Shown: in pieces, positions 1 through 9,084 of the stretch
Numbering within the stretch: the first letter of the stretch is position 1
How the letters are laid out: every line of letters starts with the position of its first letter
Assembly (NCBI GenBank): GCA_029851415.1
Contig: CM056743.1
Coordinates: forward strand, 31,450,714-31,514,713
Reading direction: 5' to 3'
Origin: Eretmocerus hayati
Lineage: Eukaryota > Arthropoda > Insecta > Hymenoptera > Aphelinidae
Length of the DNA stretch: 64,000 bases
Translations under genes and position numbers: made by a program
The notes under the pieces: model-generated
The model's input: the letters and a program-made list of their open reading frames with translations, nothing else
Told to the model about the DNA's origin: nothing
The model's database searches: none

Positions 1-369
1 CAGACCCAGACTGGTTCAGCTTACGCGGACTACGCATAGTCCACGCAGGCCATACTTGGTGGGAGATTGTTTAGGACGGGGCCCCGAGAGTTGGGCCCGA
101 CCGTCTAAAATCACAATCCCCTCGATGTCCAATGCTGAGGCATCGGGTAATCAAATGGGATATCCGCCAATACTTGCCATTCCAATCCGGAACCGCTTGA
201 GCATATTACTCCAGGCTGAGCAGCGTATCGCTCGATTGGGTGTGAGCGTTCCTCTTCTGCCTTCTCTCTTCGACCTATAATGGGCATCTTCGCTCTCCGT
301 TCTCCCTTCTCTCTTCATACTTTCTTCTTCATTCTCCTCTTTTCCCTCTTCGGGCCATGATGGTCATCC
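1..369. other. No gene seen; probable 3' flank of the R1 LINE fossil
   Basis: On the minus strand this follows the LINE stop codon and is purine-rich (GAAGAGGGAAAAGAGG-like runs). It may be the LINE 3' UTR. No other structure was recognised. Confidence 0.3.
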
Positions 370-900
370 AGGAGTCATGAGCCTCTTCTGTTGGAACCAG
401 ACGGTTCACTGTGGTTTGCTAGGTTTGAGGCGCCTCTTTTCGCGCTCTTTCTCCGCCTCCCTGGTCATCACCAGCTTGATATAGTCGGTGACTCTATCCC
501 ATGTCCCTCAGTTCCGAAACGAGTATGGAGCAAGGGTCTCACTTCTAAGTTGAGTTCCGAGCCACTCGTTCAGCTAGCTGCGTTCTCTTTCAGTGTTTCT
601 ACAATGGGCCAGGGCGTGGTTAGCATCGTCCCAGTTGTCGCCGCATGACTGGCATGCTGGGGACGTTCTTTTCTTGAACCGGGTCAGGTAAGCTCCAAAG
701 CAACCGTGGTTATTCAGTGCGTGCGTGATCTAGTAGTTCATCTCTCCGTAGGCATGGTGCGTCCAACTAGGTCACGTTATGGATCAGCCGATGCGTTAAC
801 CTGCCGCCGACGAATGGCAAGTCCCACTACGTTTGCCACTGCACGAGAGTCATTTTTCTCTCGTTCTCGCGGATCACCTTCTTCATGGTCGGGGTGAGCA
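370..900 (-). pseudogene. Broken 3' end of an R1-clade non-LTR retrotransposon
   Basis: Read on the minus strand, this stretch gives the C-terminal end of an R1-type LINE ORF2. In order there is a WQ..WDL..GGRLTHRLI segment (about 850-770), then HAYGEMNY and HGCFGAYLTRF (about 745-675), then a zinc-finger-like CQSCGDNWDDANHALAHC (about 655-602, pattern C-x2-C-x8-H-x4-C), then a WDRVTDYIKLVM tail and a basic/acidic end with a terminal TGA at 408-406. The WQ-W, HGCF.AYL.RF and CCHC order is the known C-terminal signature of R1-clade elements. It is dead: a one-base frameshift lies near 770-760, and several in-frame TAG/TGA codons interrupt it, including one just before the ITHALNNHGCF segment and two after the finger. 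No reverse transcriptase core was found upstream, so the copy is 5'-truncated or was cut by later events. The BEL element begins at 1227. Confidence 0.75.
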
Positions 901-1226
901 CTATCTCTATTCCGACCACTTTTCGGCGGTCTCAGATTCTCACTCACTCATCAACTAGCTAGTGGATAGTCGGGGTTCTCACTAAGACGCAAGCTGTGTC
1001 TCCTGACATCTTTTGCCGCCAGACGGCTGTCTCTAATACACCGTTCGCAAGCGAAACATCTGCCAGCGTTGACATCCACCCGACGACCGCTAAGAACCGA
1101 TCAGTCCGCACCGAGCAGCGGACTCACGCGCCGCTCTTGGCTTCAAGAACTCTGGTCCAAGAAATGGCTCTAGAGTCTTGCAGTTGGCAACTCCTCTCTG
1201 TTCTTAGGGGCTCTAAGGACAGATTC

Positions 1227-1557
1227 TGTTTTGCCGGTGATGGGGTTTTTTGCGAAGTGAATAGAGGAGAGTTAACTTTGAACTATTCGTAAGAACTATA
1301 TTGAGCAAAATGAATACATGCTCGAGGTGGTGGAGAGTGTGCGTACTGTTCGCGATCCACAAGACGACTGACTGGTCTGGAGCAGAGCGGGAGGCTATAG
1401 CCAAGCGTCTGAATGTCTATATATATATACTGCCGTCGGTTGAGCGTTTAATACCACTTGAAGGCTTAGCTAATGTGTACGTGAATGTATGTGTGCTGTC
1501 GCGGACATTGTTTGATCGGTGCTACATAAACATCCTCCCACCTCGAGAGAAACAAGA
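1227..1557 (-). repeat. 3' LTR of the BEL element
   Basis: Identical to 8754-9084 (constant offset of 7527 bases). The element-sense LTR ends ...CAAAACA at 1227. Its start is ambiguous: TGTTTCTC at 1554, or TGTTTATG at 1532 directly after a purine-rich GAGGTGGGAGGA. A TATATATATA run lies near 1420-1428. Confidence 0.9.
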
Positions 1558-1736
1558 GAAATAAATTTCATTGCAATGAACAAAGGATATCATGAAAGTG
1601 TGGAAAATTAAGGGTTCACTTGTAGTGAAAAATATAGAGTCATCATTCAATTTCATCTGGAGAATATATCCTAAACTGTTCACTGATTTCAAGAACAAAA
1701 TGAAAAATTCATGGGTTCTAAGCGACACTGCACAGA
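1558..1736 (-). other. BEL 3' internal region
   Basis: Short AT-rich segment between the pol stop and the 3' LTR. No polypurine tract is seen immediately at 1558. The best purine run in element sense (GAGGTGGGAGGA, 1544-1533) lies inside the repeated LTR copy. Confidence 0.45.
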
Positions 1737-4700
1737 TCACTCTTCATCTTCATTTTGTGGGCGAAATAATTTCACCAACTTCACAATCGGTCGATCCAGG
1801 ATGGTGGTAGCTGTGCGCACCTGTACGACTCGAACAATCCCATCTTTTCCAGGGAGCGTCTTGATGATTCGGCCCAGTGGCCATCTGGATGGCGGCGTTA
1901 TTTCGTTTCTCACTAACACCAGATCGCCTTCAGCAAAGTTAGGTTGTACTGAGGTCCACTTATTTCGTTTATGGAGCGTATGGAGATACTGGTGCGACCA
2001 ACGTTCCCAAAGTTGTTGGACCATTTGTGTGATGATTTTCCAGCGTCGTAGGGGTGACACTTTGTCATTGGTAACTCTGTCCTTGACTATTAGGAGGGAT
2101 GGCTCTCCTATCAGGAAATGGGCAGGTGTTAGAGCCTCTAGATCAGAAGGGTCATTGCTGAGGGGCATGAGAGGCCGAGAGTTGAGGCATGCCTCCACTT
2201 GATTGAGGACTGTTGTGAATTCTTCAAAGGTGAGTATTGTTTCTCCCACTACCCTCTTTAGGTGATGTTTCACTGCCTTAACCCCAGCTTCCCAAATTCC
2301 TCCAAAATGTGGGGCGGATGGTGGATTAAAACGCCACTTAGTCCCTAAATTGCTAAGGGATTGGGAAATGAAATTGGAGTAGGGCGAATTTTTGGTGAAC
2401 ATTTTTCTAAGTTCGGTATCTGCTCCAACCAAATTCTGACCTTGATCACTTATGAGAAGCTCACAAGGTCCTCGTCTTGCCGTGAATCTGTCGAACGCGG
2501 CTAGATACGACTCTGTAGTGTAATCGGAGACAGCTTCAAGGTGAATTGCTTTTGTGCAAAGACAAATGAAAATAATGAAATAACCCTTGTAGGAAATTTG
2601 TCCGCGAATGCGTGAAGCTAGCAACTTGAATGGACCTGCGTAATCTACACCTGCTTTTTTAAATGGACGCGTAGGCAGTACCCGTTCTTGCGGTAGTGCT
2701 GCCATCATTTGATACTGTGGAGTAGCTCTGTATCTTTGACAACTGGTGCAATTATCAATAATAACTTTCACGGCACTTTTTCCTCGAATAATCCAGAACA
2801 TTTGTCGGCTAGTAGAAAGAGTCAGTTGAGTACCACCGTGCAACGTGATGTGATGAAAATATCGAATCAAGAGCTCCGTCAGAGTAGATTTTGTTGGTAA
2901 GATAACAGGAAATTTCTCATCGTCACATAGATCTGAATTTTTGATTCTGCTACCTACTCTCAACAAACCGTCTTTTAGCACGGGGTTCAAAGATTTCAAG
3001 GCATTTGCTTTAGGTAGAATTTTACCTTCTTGCAACATTTTATATTCAAATGGAAAATAAGCTAATTGAGTAAGATAGCTCATGACAAGCTTAACGTGGC
3101 GAATTTCACTGCTGTCTATGAGCTGATCTGAATGAACAGGAAACTTGCTAATAACGCATGATACTTTGTCTTTGAGAGACGTTTTATTCACGATTCTTGA
3201 AATGAATCTCATAATATATACAGTGATTCTAATCAGTTTGGTGAAGGAAGAGTATCGTTTCATCAGATCCCAAATTTGAATCTTCGGAGTCTCTGAAGTT
3301 ATGGTATTCACAGATACCTCAATGTTTTCATTCGTCGACTTCTCTGGATTGGTGGAGAAATTCAAATCGACATAACCTGTTAGACTCCAATCTCGATTAT
3401 GTTCTCGCAAGTCGGGGGGTCCCTCCCACCACAGACGATTTGAGACGAGTTCGTTCCCCAAACACCCTCTAGAAGCAACATCTGCAGGGTTTTTCGACGA
3501 TTTGATGTAGTGCCAAGTGGCATTGGGAATCAGAGTTTTAATTTCAGCACACCTATTGGCAACTAAAACCGGCCATTTAGAAGGGTGCTCATGAACCCAG
3601 TGCAATACTACTTTTGAATCGCAGTGCACATGAATTGACAGATTGTCAAGTTTGAGTTTGGACGCAAATCGACTGAGCAGTTGGGCGACTGTCAAAGCGC
3701 CGAATAATTCCAATTTCGGAATCGAGAGGATTTTTATGGGTGCAACTTTTGATTTAGCGCCCAACAAAGTGACTCTACAGTCATCATCTAAAACTCGCAG
3801 GTATACAACCGCTGCATACGCTATCTTGGAAGCGTCGGAATAACCATGTAGTTCGTATTTTTGTGCGTTTTTCGTTATACCTAAGTAACGCGGGATTTTC
3901 AAATCCAAAAGGTGAGTTAAGGAAGAATACCATTGTTGAAATTTTTCGGTAAATTCATCCGGTAGTACCTGATCCCAAGGTACATTTTTTATCCACAGCA
4001 GCTGCATGAAATTTTTACCGGTGATGATTACCGGAGTTATCCAACCCAGTGGGTCAAAGATTCTAGCAATTTTGGAAAGTACAATACGCTTTGTCAGTGG
4101 AACCGTCAAAGAGTCAAGTGACAATTGGAACTTGAAAATGTCATTAGCGGGACACCAACTTATACCGAGCACTGAGAACAAAGAGTCCTCTTGCAAAGGG
4201 TCGTCCGCAGCTAATATGTTTTTTGGTAATTTATCGATGAGTTCGGGGGTGTTTGAGAGCCATTTTCTCAACTCGAATCCACCTGATCTTAGGAGGTTAG
4301 TTGTGTCCGATTGCTTAGTTAAAATTTCTTCAATCGAGAAACCACCAGATACTACGTCATCCATGTAGGTTTCTTCGTCGATTACTTCAATAGCACTCGG
4401 AAAATGCTCACCTTCATCTTTGACTAACTGTTTGAGTGTCATTATAGCTAAGAATGGACTACTCGTATAGCCAAATGTCAGTACGGTCAACAAAAGTTTC
4501 GTTATTGCATCACTGGGGTGCTCTCGCCACAGAATAGTTTGGAGGTGTTGATCCTCTGGGTGGACGCCAATTTGTAAAAACATTTGTTTTATATCCGCCA
4601 CAAAAGCATGAGGATACTTACGCCATTGGGTACATAAATCAACTAATTCAGGTAGTAAATTTGGACCTGAATAGAGATAGTCATTGAGCGAGTAACCCTT

Positions 4701-5885
4701 ATTAGTGATCATTGAAGCATTGAAAACTGTTCTCACTGGAGTTGTCGAACTATTCTCTTTGATAACCCCGTGATGAGGTAAAAAATAGAATTGATCATCA
4801 GGGATACTAGTAGTGAATATTGGGCGCGCGAAACCTTGAGATAAGTAATCTTGCATTGATTTGACGTACGCATTCTTGAATTCAGGATTTTTCGCAAACT
4901 TCTTTTCTAGACTTAGAAAAACTCGAAGTGCTTTGGAGTAAGAATCTCCTAGAATACCTGACTCCGGAAAATTGGGTTTCCGTGGAAGTTTGACAATATA
5001 TTTGCCGGTTTCTGTGCGACTCACATTGCTGTTGTAATGCTCAACACATTTTTGTTCATCATCCGACAAGAAACGTTCCTTTGGAATTTCCTCGCGTTCA
5101 AAAAACAAACGGAGAGTTTTATTGAGTTGAGAATCGGTGTCATTAAGACACAAATTTATTATTGGTTGCGACGATTTTTGAGACATCGAAGAACCAGAAA
5201 CTATCCAGCCGAAATGCGATTTCATAGCTATAGGAGCATCCCCCTTTCGGCTCTTACGTAAACCTTGTTGTATGATTAGTGCGTGGATCTGAGCACTAAG
5301 TAACATATCGACCACACCAGGTTTATTGAAATTAGGGTCGGCTAAACGCAGTTTCTTCAAATGTTTCCAATCCCCATTGAATAGCGAGTTGGGTTGATAT
5401 TTTGTAACCTTAGGAATCACGTAAGCTGACACTATGAATTTTTTATCGGAAGTAAAACGAGGTCGTATAGTCACCTCTACTATATTTTTGCATACAGGGC
5501 CACTTTTACCGCCCACTGTCGTAGTAGGTACCATAACGGGTTTCTTCTTTAATCTAAGTAATTGGCACAAGCCTTCTGAAATAAATGAAGACTGTTCGCA
5601 CTGATCCACGATTGCCCGTATTTCGTATGACGAACCAAATGTAGATTCAGCTAAGATTCGAGCAGTTGCTATAAAAATCTCCCCATCATTGTCATCTTTA
5701 TTAACAATGTTATTGACGTGGTTCGATTCCAGTTGTAACATAGATGCTGCACTGCCGGACTTTTGGGCGGACGTATTCGATTTGGAAGGTTGATCAGCGG
5801 TATTCGGAATACTAGGCTTACCACTTTCGTGAATAGTCGTATGATGCTTGCCGTTACAAACAGCACAGCGTTTTTCTTTAGTGCA
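1737..5885 (-). CDS. pol: BEL Pol portion: protease, RT, RNase H-like, integrase
   Basis: This is in the same frame as gag, directly after the TAG, and open for about 1,380 codons to the stop at 1737. After a knuckle remnant (CAVCNGKHH) come the protease region with RAIVDQCEQSSFIS (about 5620), RT with LNDYLYSGPNLLPELVD, FVADIKQMFLQI and YMDDVV (about 4690-4360), and an RNase H-like stretch (HGYSDASK, HCDSKVVLHWVHE). The integrase has an H-H-C-C finger (FHHITLHGG, CTSCQRYR), acidic residues in GVDYAGPF and ISDQGQNLVG, and GGIWEAGVKAVKHHL. A C-terminal DUF5641-like end (GDLVLVRNE...RWPLGRI) follows. Order and motifs are BEL/Pao. The protease active site reads D-Q-C-E, where this family usually has D-x-G-S, so loss of protease function is likely. 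Confidence 0.92.
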   Translation of the reverse strand, partial: CTKEKRCAVCNGKHHTTIHESGKPSIPNTADQPSKSNTSAQKSGSAASMLQLESNHVNNIVNKDDNDGEIFIATARILAESTFGSSYEIRAIVDQCEQSSFISEGLCQLLRLKKKPVMVPTTTVGGKSGPVCKNIVEVTIRPRFTSDKKFIVSAYVIPKVTKYQPNSLFNGDWKHLKKLRLADPNFNKPGVVDMLLSAQIHALIIQQGLRKSRKGDAPIAMKSHFGWIVSGSSMSQKSSQPIINLCLNDTDSQLNKTLRLFFEREEIPKERFLSDDEQKCVEHYNSNVSRTETGKYIVKLPRKPNFPESGILGDSYSKALRVFLSLEKKFAKNPEFKNAYVKSMQDYLSQGFARPIFTTSIPDDQFYFLPHHGVIKENSSTTPVRTVFNASMITNKGYSLNDYLYSGPNLLPELVDLCTQWRKYPHAFVADIKQMFLQIGVHPEDQHLQTILWREHPSDAITKLLLTVLTFGYTSSPFLAIMTLKQLVKDEGEHFPSAIEVIDEETYMDDVVSGGFSIEEILTKQSDTTNLLRSGGFELRKWLSNTPELIDKLPKNILAADDPLQEDSLFSVLGISWCPANDIFKFQLSLDSLTVPLTKRIVLSKIARIFDPLGWITPVIITGKNFMQLLWIKNVPWDQVLPDEFTEKFQQWYSSLTHLLDLKIPRYLGITKNAQKYELHGYSDASKIAYAAVVYLRVLDDDCRVTLLGAKSKVAPIKILSIPKLELFGALTVAQLLSRFASKLKLDNLSIHVHCDSKVVLHWVHEHPSKWPVLVANRCAEIKTLIPNATWHYIKSSKNPADVASRGCLGNELVSNRLWWEGPPDLREHNRDWSLTGYVDLNFSTNPEKSTNENIEVSVNTITSETPKIQIWDLMKRYSSFTKLIRITVYIMRFISRIVNKTSLKDKVSCVISKFPVHSDQLIDSSEIRHVKLVMSYLTQLAYFPFEYKMLQEGKILPKANALKSLNPVLKDGLLRVGSRIKNSDLCDDEKFPVILPTKSTLTELLIRYFHHITLHGGTQLTLSTSRQMFWIIRGKSAVKVIIDNCTSCQRYRATPQYQMMAALPQERVLPTRPFKKAGVDYAGPFKLLASRIRGQISYKGYFIIFICLCTKAIHLEAVSDYTTESYLAAFDRFTARRGPCELLISDQGQNLVGADTELRKMFTKNSPYSNFISQSLSNLGTKWRFNPPSAPHFGGIWEAGVKAVKHHLKRVVGETILTFEEFTTVLNQVEACLNSRPLMPLSNDPSDLEALTPAHFLIGEPSLLIVKDRVTNDKVSPLRRWKIITQMVQQLWERWSHQYLHTLHKRNKWTSVQPNFAEGDLVLVRNEITPPSRWPLGRIIKTLPGKDGIVRVVQVRTATTILDRPIVKLVKLFRPQNEDEE

Positions 5886-7073
5886 CTATGGTAAGAGATG
5901 GTCTGAAGAGAAACAATTGAGACATCTCTTGAGCGAATGTATGTATTTTTTCCTTTCAGGCACCGATTTCGCCTTAAAATTATTGCAGAAGGTAAAAAAA
6001 TGTGGACCCTCGCAAATGATGCAGACGGGTGGTTCACGCCAAGGTTTCTTTGGGTCCTTTTGATTCACATGAACCGCTTTAGAATCCTTGGGTTTGTTAT
6101 TCTGATTTTTATTCTGATTCTTTGTGTCAGAATTGGGTTTGCGCTTTTGCTCCGACTGTTCCGTGGCTACTTTAGCACTTTCAAATTGAACATGAGCTAG
6201 CCTTTGCGTTTCGAGAAAATCATCGAGCATCTTGTAGCTAGGGCATTGCTTAGGATTTTCTGATTGTGCGACATGAGATTCCCAGTCTTTTTGAAGCGAA
6301 GGGGTAAGACGCATCACTACTAGAAAGACAACAAAAGGATCCCAAGTGTCGACTTGACAATTTAATGATTTTAGAGCTTTTAAAATATTGCTCATGCCGT
6401 TGCGAAGACGACTAATTTCTGAAGCTACGTCAGATTCCATCTTATTCATGGACATTAATTTTGAAAGTAATTTAGAGACTAATAAGCGATTATTGCTGTA
6501 GTACTCTTTTACGCTTTTCCAGGCTGAATCAAAATTTTCGCCAGAGGACGAGCTTTCTTCAAGGAGCTCTGCGGCTTCTCCTTTAAGTGAGGATCGCAAG
6601 TAGCTCATTTTATAAACATTTGCAAGGCCGTGTTTCTTCACCACCATTTCATCAAAAGAATCATGAAAATTCTTCCAGTTTTGTATGTCACCGGAAAATG
6701 TGGGGAGTTCAATCGGCGGTAATTTTGCTTGGAATATAGCTGATTGTTCCGACGTCTCAACATTTCGTGAACCGGTAGGCACTGCTGCCTCGAGATTCAA
6801 CAAGAAGTCTTGAAAAAGTCCGAGAGAAACGAAGTATGACTCTTCTACACTATCAAATACATTATTTTTGAAGTAGTTATCCGAAGCATCAATATCATCA
6901 TCGTCCATTAGCTTCCCATGTGCCTCTTGGAACTTTTCCCAATAGTTTTCCAACCCCTTCATTCGGGTAAGGCACGCGCCTTTCGTCATCTTGGCTTGGC
7001 CTGTCTTTTGGAAATTGATATACGCGTTTGCAATGCGTGATTGTAATTTGAGTTGCTTCTCAATCGAAGCCAT
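5886..7073 (-). CDS. gag: BEL Gag portion ending at an in-frame TAG
   Basis: The frame begins at the ATG at 7073 (MASIEKQLKLQ) and runs 395 codons to a TAG at 5888-5886. The central part (LPPIELPTFSGDIQNWKNF, then EAAELLEE) is the DUF1759 capsid-like domain seen in BEL/Pao Gag. A charged Lys/Asn/Gln-rich linker and a zinc-knuckle region (CIICEGPHFFTFC, then CLNCFSSDH) follow. The TAG falls inside the second CCHC knuckle, one codon before its last cysteine. The same frame then stays open through pol, which in this family is normally one continuous Gag-Pol frame. The stop could be a simple C-to-T change or a regulated stop. The base after it is T, which does not resemble known retroviral readthrough sites, so a mutation is more likely. 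Confidence 0.88.
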   Translation of the reverse strand: MASIEKQLKLQSRIANAYINFQKTGQAKMTKGACLTRMKGLENYWEKFQEAHGKLMDDDDIDASDNYFKNNVFDSVEESYFVSLGLFQDFLLNLEAAVPTGSRNVETSEQSAIFQAKLPPIELPTFSGDIQNWKNFHDSFDEMVVKKHGLANVYKMSYLRSSLKGEAAELLEESSSSGENFDSAWKSVKEYYSNNRLLVSKLLSKLMSMNKMESDVASEISRLRNGMSNILKALKSLNCQVDTWDPFVVFLVVMRLTPSLQKDWESHVAQSENPKQCPSYKMLDDFLETQRLAHVQFESAKVATEQSEQKRKPNSDTKNQNKNQNNKPKDSKAVHVNQKDPKKPWREPPVCIICEGPHFFTFCNNFKAKSVPERKKYIHSLKRCLNCFSSDHLLP

Positions 7074-7175
7074 TGTGTTCAAAGGTATGCTCGTTGAATC
7101 ACTCGTCCAGAAAGAACGAATTACTCACTTGAACGAGTAATTCAGACGAAGTGAAATTCCAGACGAGATCAGAGT

Positions 7176-8069
7176 GTCTACCTGTGTATACTCAATCGAT
7201 ACTATAGCTTTGACATTCCGGAAAATGTCGGAATGACTATATATGTATATGTAAGCGAAACTACTATAGTTTTGACATTCCGGAAAATGTCCGAGCGGCT
7301 ATCTGTGTATATTCGACCGAAACTATAGCTCTGTCATTCCGGAAAATGTAGGAATGACTATATAAGTAAATTGAAGCGAAACTATAGTTTTGACATTCCG
7401 GAAAATGTCCGAGCGGCTATCTGTGTATATTCAACCGAAACTATAGCTCTGTCATTCCGGAAAATGTCGGAATGGCTATGTATGTATATTGAAGCGAAAC
7501 TATAGTTTTGACATTCCGGAAAATGTCGGAATGGCTATATATGTATATGTAAGCGAAACTATAGTTTTGTCATTCCGGAAAATGTCGGAATGGCTATGTA
7601 TGTATATTGAAGCGAAACTATAGTTTTGACATTCCGGAAAATGTCCGAGCGGCTATCTGTGTATATTCAACCGAAACTATAGCTCTGTCATTCCGGAAAA
7701 TGTAGGAATGACTATATAAGTAAATTGAAGCGAAACTATAGTTTTGACATTCCGGAAAATGTCCGAGCGGCTATCTGTGTATATTCAACCGAAACTATAG
7801 CTCTGTCATTCCGGAAAATGTAGGAATGACTATATAAGTAAATTGAAGCGAAACTATAGTTTTGACATTCCGGAAAATGTCCGAGCGGCTATCTGTGTAT
7901 ATTCAACCGAAACTATAGCTCTGTCATTCCGGAAAATGTCGGAATGGCTATGTATGTATATTGAAGCGAAACTATAGTTTTGACATTCCGGAAAATGTCC
8001 GAGCGGCTATCTGTGTATATTCAACCGAAACTATAGCTCTGTCATTCCGGAAAATGTCGGAATGGCTAT
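7176..8069 (-). repeat. 59-bp tandem repeat array in the BEL leader (about 15 units)
   Basis: The core CATTCCGGAAAATGT recurs with its ATTCCGG start at 7215, 7276, 7336, 7395 and then every 59 bases to 8044. Two unit types tend to alternate: one with GTCATTCC...CGGAATG, which can form a 7-bp stem with an 8-base loop, and one with GACATTCC...CCGAGCGG, where that stem is lost. The result is a partial 118-bp higher-order period. Every unit holds the perfect 8-bp palindrome TTCCGGAA. The array lies between the primer site and gag, so it would be transcribed as leader. Confidence 0.92.
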
Positions 8070-8738
8070 CAAGAAACTAGTTTGATATACTTTCAGCGCG
8101 AAATGGGTACTCCAAGAGACCCCAGTACTGGTCTTGAACAAAAATTTTAGGCGCAATATTAAGCATTTGAGAATACAGAAGTGAGACTATTGAGGGGAGG
8201 GGTAAGGGTCAGGCAGTGAAACTATCCCCAGAGAACGCAGGAAGGAGTAAACAAACTCACTCACCGAAAGATGATCTCGACCTCGGTCGCAAACGCTTCG
8301 CGTCTGTTATATCGAGTTGGCAGTTGAAGGTCACTCTTGTTGTGACGCCGCCTTGTTGTTTACTCGCTGCTGCTTCAATTCTGAGAAGACGTCGGCCTGA
8401 TGTTTACCCACTGCTGTCTCGTCGATGATGAGGACGCCGGCTATTCAAAATGGCTGCCACATCCTAAATTCTTGGCTCGCTTGGCTTCACTTGCCGTTCG
8501 GAGCACTGAGGACAAAATGGCTGTCCATTGGCGTGGGTGCTGACACAACGATGACGATGCCATGCAATTCCCACAATTGTGTGGCTCGCGATTTTTACAC
8601 ACGGTATATGAGATTAATCGCACTTCAATTAGGGCACAGTATAACTGCACTTGGCGAATGAGCTCCGCACCAATATTCGCACCACGTTCTCACACATCAC
8701 TGTGTCAAACTTCCTCTATTCACTGCATTTTTACTGCA
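8070..8738 (-). other. BEL leader outside the repeat array
   Basis: Internal DNA between the 59-bp array and the primer site. I see no long open frame in element sense and no recognisable motif. It is more GC-rich than the array. Likely untranslated leader. Confidence 0.4.
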
Positions 8739-8751
8739 GCTCGAAGGACCA
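8739..8751 (-). other. Primer-binding site, tRNA-Tyr type
   Basis: Two bases inside the 5' LTR the element strand reads TGGTCCTTCGAGC. This complements the conserved 3' end of animal tRNA-Tyr (...GCTCGAAGGACCA) for 13 bases and then diverges. Position and TGG start fit a reverse-transcription primer site. The tRNA match is from knowledge of conserved tRNA-Tyr sequence, not a search. Confidence 0.7.
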
Positions 8752-8753
8752 AA

Positions 8754-9084
8754 TGTTTTGCCGGTGATGGGGTTTTTTGCGAAGTGAATAGAGGAGAGTT
8801 AACTTTGAACTATTCGTAAGAACTATATTGAGCAAAATGAATACATGCTCGAGGTGGTGGAGAGTGTGCGTACTGTTCGCGATCCACAAGACGACTGACT
8901 GGTCTGGAGCAGAGCGGGAGGCTATAGCCAAGCGTCTGAATGTCTATATATATATACTGCCGTCGGTTGAGCGTTTAATACCACTTGAAGGCTTAGCTAA
9001 TGTGTACGTGAATGTATGTGTGCTGTCGCGGACATTGTTTGATCGGTGCTACATAAACATCCTCCCACCTCGAGAGAAACAAGA
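8754..9084 (-). repeat. 5' LTR of the BEL element
   Basis: Identical to 1227-1557. The end abutting the internal region is exact at 8754, because the primer-binding site begins two bases further inside. The 25 bases after the TGTTTATG candidate start (9060-9084) also match the 3' copy, so either the LTR begins at about 9081-9084 or extra element sequence is carried at this edge. Confidence 0.9.
8944..8956 (-). promoter_or_regulatory. TATA-like run in the BEL 5' LTR
   Basis: An alternating TATATATATAT run lies mid-LTR, about 190 bases before the LTR end in element sense. This is a suitable place for a U3 TATA box. No initiator could be assigned. Confidence 0.35.

Larger units (their letters stand above)
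1227..9084 (-). mobile_element. BEL/Pao LTR retrotransposon, nearly full length
   Basis: Two direct repeats (1227-1557 and 8754-9084, no difference found) bound about 7.2 kb of internal DNA whose coding strand is minus. The order from 9084 downward is 5' LTR, tRNA-Tyr-type primer site, repeat-filled leader, gag (DUF1759-like, zinc knuckles), protease, reverse transcriptase, RNase H-like region, integrase, 3' LTR. This is the BEL/Pao order. LTR identity implies a young insertion or recent conversion. No matching 5-bp duplication was found outside the LTRs (GATTC on the left, AGAAC or TCCTC on the right, depending on the boundary). One in-frame TAG splits gag from pol, and the protease active site looks altered, so this copy is probably not autonomous. 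Confidence 0.92.

Noticed and set aside
1301..1564. 87-codon plus-strand frame in the left LTR, repeated in the right LTR at 8828
   Set aside because: It lies antisense within LTR sequence and shows no domain.
3643..4368. Plus-strand open frames across the BEL pol region
   Set aside because: Shadows of the well-supported minus-strand polymerase frame.
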